Assembly (NCBI GenBank): GCA_963827605.1
Contig: CAWHBK010000002.1
Coordinates: forward strand, 744,001-808,000
Origin: DSYU01 sp963827605
Lineage (GTDB): Bacteria; Chloroflexota; Anaerolineae; Anaerolineales; Anaerolineaceae
Reading direction: 5' to 3'
DNA length: 64,000 nucleotides
Positions 38,966-48,584 of this stretch are shown piece after piece. The notes under the pieces are model-generated. The model worked only from the letters and a program-made list of their open reading frames with translations, searched no databases and was not told the DNA's origin. The position numbers and the translations under genes are program-made. The first letter of the stretch is position 1, and the number at the start of each line of letters is the position of its first letter.

Positions 38966-39700
38966 ATGACAGGAAAATTAGCAGGAAAGGTGGCCTTAAT
39001 TACCGGCGCCAGCGCCGGCATTGGGAGAGCCAGTGCCCTGGCTTTAGCGCAAGAAGGCGCGTATATCGTGCTCACGGCGCGTCGTCAACAAAGACTGGAA
39101 GAATTGGGAGCAGCCGTACAGCAGGCTGGTGGTAAAGCCATCCACGTTGTCGGTGACGCGAGTGAGGAAGCGCTCGCCCAGCGCTGCGTGGACACAGCCA
39201 TAAAGACCTTTGGCAGGCTGGATATTCTCATCAACAATGTTGGCGTCGGGAACTATAAAAACCTCGTGGACACCAGCGCCGCCGATTACGATGAAATGAT
39301 GGATTCAAACGTGCGCTCGACTTTTTTGTTTACCCGCTATGCCGTCCCAGGAATGATAAAACAAGGCTCAGGGACGATCCTGATGATCTCCTCGATGGCA
39401 GGCATCTACGGCTTTCCCGGTGAAGCGGTCTACTGCGCCACAAAATTTGCTCAGGTAGGCTTTGCCCAGGCCCTCGACAAGGAATTACGGCCGCATGGAA
39501 TCAAGGTTGGGGTCATCTGCCCCGGCGGAGTAAAGACCGAGTTTGCCCTGGGCAAAGGCCGCACGGAGCAAGGGGTAGCCGAGTCAGGCATGCTCGAGCC
39601 TGAGGATGTTGCCGGGGCTGTTCTGCTGGCCTGCACCCAGTCACCCAACGCGCGCATTATTGAAGTCCAGATGCGCACGATGAAGGAACCCCTGACCTGA
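38966..39700 (+). CDS. Short-chain dehydrogenase/reductase
   Basis: A 244-residue classical SDR. Cofactor loop ALITGASAGIGRASA (TGxxxGIG), NNVG in LDILINNVGVGN, catalytic Ser in LMISSMAGIYG and the YxxxK in VYCATKFAQVG. TARR after the second strand favours NADP(H). AAGGAG precedes the start at 38966. The substrate is unknown. Confidence 0.9.
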   Translation: MTGKLAGKVALITGASAGIGRASALALAQEGAYIVLTARRQQRLEELGAAVQQAGGKAIHVVGDASEEALAQRCVDTAIKTFGRLDILINNVGVGNYKNLVDTSAADYDEMMDSNVRSTFLFTRYAVPGMIKQGSGTILMISSMAGIYGFPGEAVYCATKFAQVGFAQALDKELRPHGIKVGVICPGGVKTEFALGKGRTEQGVAESGMLEPEDVAGAVLLACTQSPNARIIEVQMRTMKEPLT

Positions 39701-39829
39701 GGTTTATCGGGCAGGTAAAATGACGAGCGGTAGAATTAAATGCGAGGTCGCCCGGTGATACCGGGCGACCTCTGCAATTCGCACATCCGGAAAAGTTGAC
39801 ACAGGATCTATTTCACCGAATAATGCGTA

Positions 39830-39901
39830 TGAGCGCGAAGGGGCTCGAACCCTTAACCAATGGCTTAAAAGGCCACTGCTCTACCATTGAGCTACGCGCC
39901 C
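39830..39901 (-). tRNA. tRNA-Lys (anticodon TTT)
   Basis: On the minus strand the acceptor stem GGGCGCG pairs with CGCGCTC (one G-T), the D arm reads GCTCAATGGTAGAGC, the anticodon loop CTTTTAA gives TTT, and the T arm is AAGGGTTCGAGCCCCTT. The 3' CCA is not encoded. Confidence 0.95.
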
Positions 39902-39911
39902 GACGGGATGG

Positions 39912-39940
39912 ATTTTATCATGGCACTCGCACGGCGTCAA
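39912..39940 (-). promoter_or_regulatory. Promoter of tRNA-Lys
   Basis: Minus-strand TTGACG, 17-base spacer, TAAAAT, ending about ten bases before the tRNA 5' end. Confidence 0.8.
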
Positions 39941-40034
39941 TTCTTTTCCGAAAAGCAAAGTACTATTCAGAAAGATTGTTATACAATAGACCTATCCAAC
40001 CGCACCACTTCTTTTCAACCGGGAACCTGCCTTG

Positions 40035-42273
40035 ATGAACATGCCTCCCGAAATGTTCTTGAACAATCGTTATCGACTGGAAAACAAGCTCGGCCAGGGT
40101 GGCATGGGCGCCGTATACCTGGCGTTTGATACTGCGCTGGATGCCGCTGTCGCTATTAAAGTAAACCAGAACCCCGCGCCGGAGAGTTCGACCCAATTTT
40201 TGCGTGAAGCGCGCCTGCTGGCATCCCTGCGCCATTCCAACCTGCCGCGGGTTACCGATTACTTTATCTTGAACGAAGCGCAGTACCTGGTAATGGATTA
40301 TGTAGCCGGGCAAGGACCTTAACACCATCCTTAAGGAAGAGGGCGTGCAGCCGTTAGAACGGGTGTTAGGTTGGGCGCGCCAGCTGGTCAGCGCGCTGAG
40401 TTACCTGCACAGCCAGACTCCGCCGGTAATCCACCGGGATATCAAACCCGCCAACGTGCGCCTCTCCGCGGATGGAGACGCGATGCTGGTGGATTTCGGG
40501 ATTGCGAAAATATCCGACTCCAACCAGCAGGCCACCACCAAAGGTGCGTCTGGTTACACGCCGGGGTACGCCCCGCCTGAGCAATACGGCGGCGCTGTAC
40601 GCACCGGTCCATACACCGACCAGTATTCGCTGGCTGCGCTCCTTTTTCACCTGCTGACCGACCAGAAACCCGCGGACAGCGTGGAGCGCGCCGTTGGCAG
40701 CGCCCAACTGGAATCCCTCCGCCAGCTCAACCCGAGCGTTCCGGAACATGTTCAAACAGCCATCGAGCGCGCGCTGTCACTGCGCTCAAACGAACGCTAC
40801 CGGAGCGTGGATGAATTCTTTCAGGCATTAACGACGCCGGCCGCTGTTCAAAACGCGTACAATGCTGCCACAGTGCTGGCAGCGAAACCGCCGGTAGAAA
40901 GTGTTCCGCATACCGACGCCCTCCTGGCCGAAACTCGAGCAGCCCAGAAACCGGAACCCGGCCCAACCGCTCGACCTGCTCAAACCGGCCCCACCTCCCA
41001 GGTAGAGATGGCCATTCCTGCCGAAATCCTCGCGCCGCGCAAACGCGGTCCAAACGGGCTGTTGATCGGCGGGATCGGGCTGATTGCCTTTCTTGGTATT
41101 GGCGCAGCAGCCGTGTTGTTGGGCGGCTGGTTACTGCGCCAGACCGGCCAGAATCCCACCCAGGTTTCCCCAATGGTGATTATCCAGGCCAGCGATACGC
41201 CGTCTCCACAAAGTATGGCGCCTACCTTCACCCTCGCCGCCAGCAGCACGCCTCCACCGCCCGTAAGCACAACTCCCGCCCCACCGGCCAGCACAGACAC
41301 CCTTGAGCCAATTGCTGCTGTCGCCAGCACCGACACGCCTTCCCCCTCCCCTACGCCGCTCCTGGTAGGCGGCGGCGGGCTCCTGGCCTTTGCCAGCGAC
41401 CGCGGCGACGGCCAGACGCTGCAGATCTGGACCATGCGCGTTTCGCTGAACGATCAGGGCCAGATGGGAATCGAAGACCTCAAGCAGCTTACCGGCAGCC
41501 CGGGCGATAAAAGCCAGCCGGCCTGGTCGCCGGATGGGAAACGCCTTCTATACCTTGCCCCCGGCGGGCCTGACCAGAAGCTCGACATCTGGATGATGAA
41601 CGCGGACGGCAGTGGTGAGCCAAAGGACTTGACCAATAAGAAAGGCAATGAAACCGAACCGGCCTGGTCGCCGGACGGGAAATGGATCGCCTTTACCAGT
41701 GACGGTCGCTTTGATAATGTCCTTCAGGTCTATTTGATCCGTCCAGATGGCAGCGAAACATACCGCTTAAGTTACGACCAGCAGGAATTTGGCCCGGCCT
41801 GGGCGCCAAACAATCACCTGACGTTCATCATGAATTCCGCTGGCGCGCAAATCGTCTTCACCCGCGGTCTAACCGATCCCAAAACCGGGGCCCAGCCCAC
41901 GCGTGAATATTACGTAACCCCCTTCCGCTTTGACAAAATGTCCTTTACGGACAATCTCGGCCAGGCCGCCGAACCAGCCTGGTCGCCGGATGGGGTTTGG
42001 CTGGTGTATACCCGCCAGCGCGGATCCAGCAATACGATCTCCCTATCCCATAACCCGATCCGGGTGCCCGAGAAGGATGTGATCCGGTTGACCGACAGCG
42101 GGAAAGATACCAACCCATGCTGGGCCCCAGACGGCCAGTGGATCGTGTTCCATTCTGCCCGGGATGGCAACGCTGAGATATACATTATGCGCTCTACGGG
42201 GCAGTCGCAAACGAACCTGACAAAATCCCCCAGCCGAGATATGGACCCGGCCTGGCAGCCCGCTGTGAAATAA
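40035..42273 (+). CDS. Ser/Thr protein kinase with C-terminal TolB-like propeller; one frameshift
   Basis: A Hanks-type kinase, about 745 residues when joined. Residues 1-270 are the kinase: LGQGGMGAVYLAFD (P-loop), AIKVN (ATP lysine), VIHRDIKPANVRL (catalytic loop), VDFGIAKI (DFG), GYAPPEQYGG (activation segment end). A Thr/Ala/Pro-rich stretch leads to a single membrane helix (GLLIGGIGLIAFLGIGAAAV), a second low-complexity linker, then an extracytoplasmic six-bladed beta-propeller with WSPDG blades repeated at least five times (for example near 41525, 41665, 41980, 42120). The frame breaks near 40316 (one extra G) in the text YVAGQDLNTIL. The propeller probably senses a ligand outside the cell. 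Confidence 0.9.
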
Positions 42274-42303
42274 AAAAGTGGGGCGCCGTTAGCGGCGCCC
42301 CAC
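42271..42303 (-). terminator. Rho-independent terminator of the minus-strand genes
   Basis: An 11-bp perfect stem (42278-42288 with 42293-42303) is followed on the minus strand by a run of six T, directly downstream of the zinc-finger gene. The T-run coincides with the stop codon of the convergent kinase gene. Confidence 0.85.
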
Positions 42304-42323
42304 GGGTATCCACATGAAACGAA

Positions 42324-42614
42324 TTATTCGGAACGCCTGGCCTGCGAGCCCTTTTTCGTTTCCGGGCTGGGCGCTGGGCGATGGACGCGCCGCGTGCTTT
42401 TTCCTGCATTTGGATTCAACAGCAGGTTCAACTGGCTGAGCGCTTGCAGATCATATTCGCGCCGTCCGCAAACATCGCACACCCACGCCGGAAAATCCGG
42501 CACGGTTATCAGATCATCGCCCAACCAGGTAAAGTAGGTCAGGAAGCGGCGGTGCATCTGCCCGGCCTGGCATTCATTGCATGGGATGATGGCGTCTTGC
42601 ATATTTTGTGTCAT
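42324..42614 (-). CDS. YgiT/MqsA-N-like zinc-finger protein
   Basis: A 96-residue protein with two CxxC pairs: IPCNECQAG and WVCDVCGRREYDL, spaced as in YgiT-type zinc fingers. The C-terminal tail is basic and Ser/Thr/Pro-rich. In MqsA the finger is fused to a helix-turn-helix and the gene pairs with an mqsR toxin; here neither is present, so it may be a stand-alone regulator or a leftover antitoxin half. It lies 21 bases after lepB on the same strand. Confidence 0.7.
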   Translation of the reverse strand: MTQNMQDAIIPCNECQAGQMHRRFLTYFTWLGDDLITVPDFPAWVCDVCGRREYDLQALSQLNLLLNPNAGKSTRRVHRPAPSPETKKGSQARRSE

Positions 42615-42635
42615 TGGACCCCTTTCATAATCCCA

Positions 42636-43241
42636 TTAATTGTTCGCCGCCGAAACGGTTGGCACCTGATTAAGCACTTGTAGTTCCTCGAGCGGCCAAT
42701 ACACCACCAGGGCCCTCCCTACCACCGTATTGGTCGGAACGTACCCCCACTGATGCGAATCGGAAGATTGGTTGCGGTTATCACCCAGTACAAAAATTTC
42801 CCCATCCGGAACTTTCCACGAGCCGGTATAGCGGGGTGGGGAGGCAATATAGACTTCATCGAGCCTCTGGTTGTTGATGTAGACGTGCCCGTCCCGCACT
42901 TCCACGTTATCTCCCGGCACGCCAATTACCCGTTTAATGTAATCCTCGGTTGCGTCGTGATGAAAAACGATGATATCCCCGTGCTGGAAATCACCCAGGC
43001 GGTAAGCCAGTTTATTCACCAGGATAAACTCACCCTCGTGAAGGGTTGGCTGCATACTGATATTTTCTACCCGTACCCGGCCTACTACTGTGTCGATCAA
43101 GAAATATAAAATAACCGCCATGATCAGCGTTTGCAAAACTTCCCACAAAAAGCCAAGCCATGCCGGACGCTGCCGGCTCTGTGGCGGAGTTTGTGGTTCC
43201 GTTTGTGGCTGCGGTGCGGTCTGTGGATTATTGCTGTTCAA
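42636..43241 (-). CDS. lepB: Signal peptidase I
   Basis: Removes signal peptides from exported proteins. A TTG start at 43241 is favoured because GGAGGA lies five bases before it; an upstream TTG overlaps that site. About 200 residues: a Gln/Pro-rich tail, one membrane helix (LQTLIMAVILYFLIDTVVG), box B with the catalytic Ser (VENISMQPTL), box D with the Lys (EDYIKRVIGVPGD) and box E (VLGDNRNQSSDSH). Single-helix form, as in Gram-positive-type and Chloroflexota enzymes. Confidence 0.95.
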   Translation of the reverse strand: MNSNNPQTAPQPQTEPQTPPQSRQRPAWLGFLWEVLQTLIMAVILYFLIDTVVGRVRVENISMQPTLHEGEFILVNKLAYRLGDFQHGDIIVFHHDATEDYIKRVIGVPGDNVEVRDGHVYINNQRLDEVYIASPPRYTGSWKVPDGEIFVLGDNRNQSSDSHQWGYVPTNTVVGRALVVYWPLEELQVLNQVPTVSAANN

Positions 43242-43274
43242 TACTTCCTCCAAAACAGGTTCATACCTGTTTTG

Positions 43275-43303
43275 ATTATAAAACGTCTTATTCTCTTGAA
43301 CAA
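43275..43303 (-). promoter_or_regulatory. Promoter of lepB
   Basis: Minus-strand TTGTTC, 17-base spacer and a perfect TATAAT (plus 43275-43280). The leader carries a 9-bp inverted repeat AAAACAGGT/ACCTGTTTT (43252-43273) just before the ribosome binding site, which could influence translation. Confidence 0.6.
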
Positions 43304-43360
43304 GAGTAAGCTAAAGTTCTTAGGTAGTTCTAAGGTGGTCAAACCCTGAACCTATTCCGC

Positions 43361-44725
43361 TCAACGCCTGGCCTTCATCACCAGCTTGATCGGCGTACCG
43401 GTAAACGGGTATTCTTCGCGGATGCGGTTCTCAATAAAGCGCATGTACGTGAAATGGCCCAGCTTGGGGTCGTTGACAAAGAGCAAGAACGTTGGCGGGT
43501 CGCTGCGTACCTGCGTTCCATAATAAATATGCAGCGCGCGGCCGCTGCGTGACGTAGCCGAATGCTTTTCCTGAGCCTCCTGCAGGATCCGGTTGACCTG
43601 CCCGGTCGTCAGGCGTGCCAGGCGTTCTTCTTGAACGCGCAAGGCTTCCGGAAGTACCTGATCTACTCGCTGACCGGTCAAGGCCGAAATAAACAGAATC
43701 GGGACGTATGGCATAAAATTCAGCTCACGGCGGATGGTTTCGGTGTACTGCTGTACGGAATAGCTATCTTTCTCTACCGCGTCCCATTTATTCACCAGCA
43801 CCACCGTGCTTTTCATGTTTTCCAAAATATACCCGGCAATATGCGTATCCTGTACCGTGATACCCGTGGTTGCGTCAATCAGCAAGAGGGCTACTTCGCA
43901 GCGCTCTAGCGCCCGCATCGTTCGGACAACGCTGTATTTCTCGACCCCTGGCTCGACCTTTCCCCGCCGGCGGATCCCGGCGGTATCGATCAGTGTAACC
44001 GGCACGTTTTCGTAGGTTAAAAACGTATCCGTCGCGTCACGAGTGGTGCCAGGGATTGGGCTGACAATCGCCCGTTCTTCCCCCAGCAACTTGTTGAGTA
44101 AGGAGGATTTGCCCACGTTTGGTTTCCCTACGATGGCAATTTTGACCGAATCATCCTCTTCTACCTTCACCTCTTCTGGGAACAATGACACCAGTACATC
44201 CAGCAGGTCTCCGGTTCCGGTGCCGTGAAAGGATGAAATCGCGTAAGGTTCTCCCATGCCCAGCTCATAAAACTCCGGGGTTCCCTCGCGAAGCTGGGCG
44301 CTGTCGGCCTTATTCACCACCAGTAAAATCGGTGGGCGGGGCTCCCCATCCACTACTTTCTGGCTGCGGCGCAGGATTTGAGCCACTTCGCGATCCGCAG
44401 GCGTCACTCCACTGATGGCTTCAACCACAAACAATATTGCGTCTGCCTCTTGAATCGCCAATTCAGCCTGCAGGCGGATCTCGGTTATAAAATCCGCCGA
44501 GCCAATCGATAGAGGAACTTTCCCTCCCCGGAAAGACGGATCGATCCCGCCCGTATCAATAACGTCAAAATGGATCCCGCTCCATTCCGCCTCGCCAAAT
44601 AATCGATCACGGGTGGTGCCAGGGGTATCATCCACAATCGCCATGGGTTCACCCACCAGACGATTAAATAACGTGCTTTTTCCAACGTTGGGCCGGCCAA
44701 CGAGTGCTACAACCGGTTTTGTCAT
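43361..44725 (-). CDS. der: GTPase Der (EngA), ribosome assembly
   Basis: A 454-residue double GTPase essential for 50S maturation. Two G domains: ALVGRPNVGKSTLFNRL and AIVGKPNVGKSSLLNKL (P-loops), DTPGTTRD and IPGTTRDATDT (switch I), DTGG and DTAG (G3), NKAD and NKWD (G4), then the KH-like C-terminal domain (HIYYGTQVRSDPPTFLLFVN). AAGGAG precedes the start at 44725. The short insert LSIGSADFITEIRLQAELAI is within the first domain. Confidence 0.97.
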   Translation of the reverse strand: MTKPVVALVGRPNVGKSTLFNRLVGEPMAIVDDTPGTTRDRLFGEAEWSGIHFDVIDTGGIDPSFRGGKVPLSIGSADFITEIRLQAELAIQEADAILFVVEAISGVTPADREVAQILRRSQKVVDGEPRPPILLVVNKADSAQLREGTPEFYELGMGEPYAISSFHGTGTGDLLDVLVSLFPEEVKVEEDDSVKIAIVGKPNVGKSSLLNKLLGEERAIVSPIPGTTRDATDTFLTYENVPVTLIDTAGIRRRGKVEPGVEKYSVVRTMRALERCEVALLLIDATTGITVQDTHIAGYILENMKSTVVLVNKWDAVEKDSYSVQQYTETIRRELNFMPYVPILFISALTGQRVDQVLPEALRVQEERLARLTTGQVNRILQEAQEKHSATSRSGRALHIYYGTQVRSDPPTFLLFVNDPKLGHFTYMRFIENRIREEYPFTGTPIKLVMKARR

Positions 44726-44904
44726 CTTTCTCCTTGATATTGTTCGCTCACACACCTGCTATCCGGCGGCATAATTGCGTTATGGTATTAAGGTTATGCC
44801 GGGTACGATAGGCAACTGGGCAAATGATGATGAAATTATTGCGTTATTTCGGCCCTGTCACATCCGTGCCACAGAGGGTCGCTGTAATGGTATCTTAGGT
44901 TAGG

Positions 44905-46239
44905 TTAGCGCCGCGGCGTAGGCGTAAGTGTGGGCGTGGGCGCTTTCTGCGGCGCGGGTGACGCAGTCGGTGTGGCTGTTTGGTTTGTCTTTGGCCCTAC
45001 CACCACCTCGATAGAACTGGGCAGAATTGATTCTACCTGTAATTCCGCGATTGCCAGGACCACTTTTGGAGCAAACTGATAGGTGCCTTCTCCTACCCCC
45101 GTAACATCCACCGAAACCCGCACATCCGCTTCACTGATGCGGTCGAGGAGCGGTACCGGGCCGGATATAATCACATCGACTGTCTCGGGCGAGAGATGCG
45201 CGTCAAGCGTATCATCCACGCCGGTTTTCTGAATGGGCAGGCCGGAAAGAGTCACATTCCCTTCGATCGTTGCTACCCCTACCTGAACCAGCACCTTCTG
45301 GTCTACCAGATCCGTCTGGTCGCCCACTACCTCTACCCCATTGGGCAGGTTGAGCGACAGGCGCCGGTCGATATCATCCTTCACCCCGGTCAGATCAATG
45401 GGGTTGGTTTCAACAAAACCGGGTAAGCGGTCCACCAATTGGGGGTTGCTGGAAAACACCGTTACCGTGGGCGGGAACACCGAGATGTTGGTTAACCGGT
45501 ACCCGTTGGCAACCTGACCTGTCCAACCCACTTTCACCACCACGTTGCGATATCCACCCCGCTGCGAGACTGCCTGATTGACGATAATTTGTTTGGGGGT
45601 AAACGTAACGCCATCCACCGGCACGCCATTTGCATCCACCACTTGAACGTCGAGCGAGCGATTGATACTGTCACTCACCTGGGTCAGGTCCAGCGTTATC
45701 ACGGCGTCTTTCACACGCTGCACGCGCGAGGATGGTCCCCGCACATCCACTTTGTCCTGGCTGAGCTTTGGCGTTTCGGCCTGGAAGCCAATGGCTGGTT
45801 CACCACGCAGAGACAGGTTTACCGGGAATTCTTGTGTAACCAGCTTTTCGAGGGTAATGCTCACCGTCTGGGGTGATTGGCTAACCAGCTTGGATGGCCG
45901 GAACTGCGGTAAAGGTTCAACTTTTACGGGTACCGTATGCGTCCCCGGTCCCAACCCGGAAAGATCAATTGAGGCATGGACCGGCGCGCGGTCGCTCAAC
46001 ATCCGTTCCCAAATACTGCTAGGCGCGCTGAAAGTAGCCGATACCTGTGTTGGAACATCGCTTGAAACTACCAGCGCGGGATCCATGTTCTTTCGTTCAA
46101 TCGTCACCGCCCGGGGATACGGCTGCTGCTTCACCGGGTCAGCGGCGTTGACAGCCGAGATCCATACCGCAACCGAAAGGGCAAACGACAAGATTAATGT
46201 CGGTAGGCTCTTAACAAAACCTCTCAATATCGCGATCAT
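44905..46239 (-). CDS. cdaR: YbbR-domain protein, CdaA regulator (CdaR)
   Basis: A 444-residue membrane-anchored protein: one N-terminal helix (LPTLILSFALSVAVWISAVN) followed by about four YbbR repeats outside the membrane (for example FPVNLSLRGEPAIGFQAETP, VVVKVGWTGQVANGYRLTNI, VQVGVATIEGNVTLSGLPIQ), and a Thr/Pro-rich tail. CdaR binds and modulates the diadenylate cyclase. The ATGA overlap with cdaA makes the two translationally coupled. Confidence 0.92.
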   Translation of the reverse strand: MIAILRGFVKSLPTLILSFALSVAVWISAVNAADPVKQQPYPRAVTIERKNMDPALVVSSDVPTQVSATFSAPSSIWERMLSDRAPVHASIDLSGLGPGTHTVPVKVEPLPQFRPSKLVSQSPQTVSITLEKLVTQEFPVNLSLRGEPAIGFQAETPKLSQDKVDVRGPSSRVQRVKDAVITLDLTQVSDSINRSLDVQVVDANGVPVDGVTFTPKQIIVNQAVSQRGGYRNVVVKVGWTGQVANGYRLTNISVFPPTVTVFSSNPQLVDRLPGFVETNPIDLTGVKDDIDRRLSLNLPNGVEVVGDQTDLVDQKVLVQVGVATIEGNVTLSGLPIQKTGVDDTLDAHLSPETVDVIISGPVPLLDRISEADVRVSVDVTGVGEGTYQFAPKVVLAIAELQVESILPSSIEVVVGPKTNQTATPTASPAPQKAPTPTLTPTPRR

Positions 46240-47141
46240 CTGCGTCCCTGGCCTGGTTCGCCTTCCTGGCGCGGCTCCCTTCGGGAGCGTCTGAATAATT
46301 GTCCAGCCCAGTTCAGCGGGCGGGCGGGGATGTCACTTGGACGATAAAACGCCAGGAGAATATTTTCCAACCGCTCTGAATCGAGACGGCGGATCATCCG
46401 CCCTCCATGCGCGATGGATATCGAGCCTGTCTCCTCCGAGACTACCACGGTGATTGCATCGGTAGCCTCCGATGTCCCCAATGCTGCGCGGTGGCGCAGG
46501 CCCATCTGGCGATCGGGAGTCCGGTTCAAGATACCAGACGCTGAGAGAGGCATAACACACGCCCCGGCTGCGATGCGGTTGTCAATAATAATTACGGCCC
46601 CATCGTGGAGGGGCGTATTGGGAAAAAAAATTTGCAGCAGTAATTCCGGGGTAACATTCGCATCCAAGCGTACACCCGTGCGGGTATAATCTTGCAGTGG
46701 TTCAGCACGCTGCAAAACGATCAGCGCCCCATGCTGGCGGATCGACAGGCGTGCAGACGCGCTTACCACCGCGTGGATCGTCTGCTGCATGGCCTGGGTG
46801 GTTGTGTTTGACTGGCGGATAAATATTGTTCCCGAACCAGCCCGCCCCAGCCGCTCCAACCCGCGGCGGATCTCCGGCGCAAAAATCACCGGAATGGCAA
46901 GAAACAAGGCCGGCAGCGCGGTCCGAATCAACCAGGAAAAGGCGGGCAGATCCACCACGCTGGTGAGAAGACTCAGCAGAATGATCAGCAGGATCACACC
47001 CCGCATCAGCACAACTGCCTGCGTGTCTCGCACCAGCATGAGAATCGTATAAAAGACCATGGTGACGAGAAACAAATCGAGCAGGCTCACCCAGGTCAGG
47101 CGCTGGTACAGAAACAAGAAATCGTTCAATAAATCCGGCAC
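46236..47141 (-). CDS. cdaA: Diadenylate cyclase CdaA (c-di-AMP synthesis)
   Basis: A 301-residue membrane enzyme that makes cyclic di-AMP from two ATP. Three N-terminal helices (LFLVTMVFYTILMLV, VLMRGVILLIILLSLLTSVV, LPALFLAIPVIF) precede the DAC domain with the catalytic DGA in PLHDGAVIIIDN and the RHR in MGLRHRAALGTSEATDA. The likely start is GTG at 47141. The gene lies between coaE (20 bases upstream) and cdaR. C-di-AMP controls osmolyte and K+ balance in other bacteria; an osmoprotectant transporter is present at 26-28 kb. Confidence 0.95.
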   Translation of the reverse strand: MPDLLNDFLFLYQRLTWVSLLDLFLVTMVFYTILMLVRDTQAVVLMRGVILLIILLSLLTSVVDLPAFSWLIRTALPALFLAIPVIFAPEIRRGLERLGRAGSGTIFIRQSNTTTQAMQQTIHAVVSASARLSIRQHGALIVLQRAEPLQDYTRTGVRLDANVTPELLLQIFFPNTPLHDGAVIIIDNRIAAGACVMPLSASGILNRTPDRQMGLRHRAALGTSEATDAITVVVSEETGSISIAHGGRMIRRLDSERLENILLAFYRPSDIPARPLNWAGQLFRRSRREPRQEGEPGQGRR

Positions 47142-47161
47142 AGCATTTCATCAAACATGCG

Positions 47162-48298
47162 CTATATTGGCCGCAGCACTCGGTCCTGGCGGAGTTGTTT
47201 GAAATACAACACCAGCCCTGGCTTTAGCATTTCTTTTGCGGCATCTTGCCAGACGGTAACGCCCAGTGATTGCGGCGAGCGACGCTCATAGCCCATACTA
47301 TGCCAGAGCGAATCCAGTGATAACGTAGGCAATGTAAAAACCAGGGAGGCTTCGCACTGCAGGTCTTTCGAAGAGCGCTCCATCTCCGTAATCAGTGGAG
47401 GCAAGACTTGAGCGGCCGGAAGGGTGGGATCAATAATGATATCCGCCGTCCGCGCGACCAGGTTCTCAACCTGCCACCCGGCTACCCCAACCAGTTGTTC
47501 GCCTACCCGCAGCATCAGGTAGGCCTTATCGCCGAAATCGGCCATAATGTCATCTCGGGTCACGCGCTGATCTTTCCGAACCCGGTTGATCAGCGTGGCA
47601 ATATTTTCCGAATCCTTCGGCCTGCCGCGCGCCACCGTCAGGTCGCCTTGAGGCAGCGTTGCCCCTTTCACCGGGCTGGCCGGTGCGGTTTCCGTAGAAG
47701 GCACTGTTTTCTGCCATGAAGCCATAACCTGGCGCCAGGTATCCTCAAAAGAGCCGGTATTCCGGATCACCTCATTTGCGGCGGCAACCTTCTGTTCTTG
47801 CGGCGGCTGGACGGTGATGCGCTGGCGGGCTTCCGCCTCGCTCATCCCGCGCTTTTGCATCAGGCGTCCAAGTTGAACCTCTGGTGGAGCGTATACCACC
47901 CAGATGCTGTCGCAAACCTTGACCAGGTTTGCTTCCAGCAGTTTGATTGCCTCAATGACCACAACCGGTTTCTGAGAGCGCGAGACCATCCAATCCACGG
48001 CTTGCAGAACCAGGGGATGGACAATAGCCTCCAACTGCGCCAGCGCTGCCGGATCCGAAAAGACCAGCCGGCCCAGTTTGACCCGGTCAATCTCCCCATC
48101 TGGACCCAGCACCCAGCGGCCAAAGGTCTCAATGACCCGGCTGTATCCAGGAGCGCCTTTGGCAATCGCCCGGTGACTGAACGCATCGGCATCGATTCCA
48201 AACGCCCCCATGTGTTCTAACATTCTACGGACAACGCTTTTGCCGGTCCCGATATTGCCTGTCAATCCAATTACATATTTGCCCGCCCACTTGCTCAC
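47162..48298 (-). CDS. coaE: Dephospho-CoA kinase fused to a GNAT-like domain
   Basis: Residues 1-195 are dephospho-CoA kinase, the last CoA step: GLTGNIGTGKSVVRRMLEHM (P-loop), GIDADAFSHRAI (substrate Asp), HPLVLQAV and IEAIKLLEANLVKVCDSIWV. Residues 196-220 are a Pro/Ser-rich linker. Residues 220-378 look like an acetyltransferase fold (ARGRPKDSENIATLINRVRK, KAYLMLRVGEQLVGVAGWQV, and LWHSMGYERRSPQSLGVTVW near the end, where GNAT proteins have a GF-type motif). A normal CoaE has about 200 residues, so the 180-residue extension is unusual. It heads the coaE-cdaA-cdaR run. Confidence 0.88.
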   Translation of the reverse strand: MSKWAGKYVIGLTGNIGTGKSVVRRMLEHMGAFGIDADAFSHRAIAKGAPGYSRVIETFGRWVLGPDGEIDRVKLGRLVFSDPAALAQLEAIVHPLVLQAVDWMVSRSQKPVVVIEAIKLLEANLVKVCDSIWVVYAPPEVQLGRLMQKRGMSEAEARQRITVQPPQEQKVAAANEVIRNTGSFEDTWRQVMASWQKTVPSTETAPASPVKGATLPQGDLTVARGRPKDSENIATLINRVRKDQRVTRDDIMADFGDKAYLMLRVGEQLVGVAGWQVENLVARTADIIIDPTLPAAQVLPPLITEMERSSKDLQCEASLVFTLPTLSLDSLWHSMGYERRSPQSLGVTVWQDAAKEMLKPGLVLYFKQLRQDRVLRPI

Positions 48299-48354
48299 GG
48301 CTGCTCCTCTACTATGTTCGCCAGGTGAAAACCCTTTGGTGCCTTGCGACTTTC

Positions 48355-48383
48355 ATTTTAGCCTCGCAGGGTAAGAATGTCAA
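48355..48383 (-). promoter_or_regulatory. Promoter of the coaE-cdaA-cdaR operon
   Basis: Minus-strand TTGACA, exactly 17 bases, TAAAAT (plus 48355-48360), about 57 bases before the coaE start. Confidence 0.8.
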
Positions 48384-48467
48384 ATCGTGATTCTTTTCGT
48401 ACAATAATTGTAAACGCGAACCCGTAATGTTGAAAATAATTCCACGGAAATTTTCCGTAAATATTTC

Positions 48468-48496
48468 TTGACAATCCGGGCTTCGTCAGTTAAAAT
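48468..48496 (+). promoter_or_regulatory. Promoter of tRNA-Phe
   Basis: TTGACA (48468-48473), 17-base spacer, TAAAAT (48491-48496), 13 bases before the tRNA. A small palindrome ACGGAAATTTTCCGT lies just upstream of the -35. Confidence 0.82.
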
Positions 48497-48509
48497 CACC
48501 CAGTAACTC

Positions 48510-48582
48510 GCCGAGATAGCTCAGTTGGTAGAGCACACGACTGAAAATTGTGGTGTCCGCAGTCCGATTCTGCGTCTCGGCA
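48510..48582 (+). tRNA. tRNA-Phe (anticodon GAA)
   Basis: Acceptor GCCGAGA/TCTCGGC with discriminator A, D arm GCTCAGTTGGTAGAGC, anticodon stem-loop CACGA-CTGAAAA-TTGTG giving GAA, T arm CGCAGTCCGATTCTGCG. The T loop reads TCC where TTC is usual. No encoded CCA. Confidence 0.95.
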
Positions 48583-48584
48583 CT

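Noticed and set aside
42324..42614. MqsRA toxin-antitoxin pair
   Set aside because: Only the zinc-finger half is present; no toxin gene or helix-turn-helix domain lies beside it.
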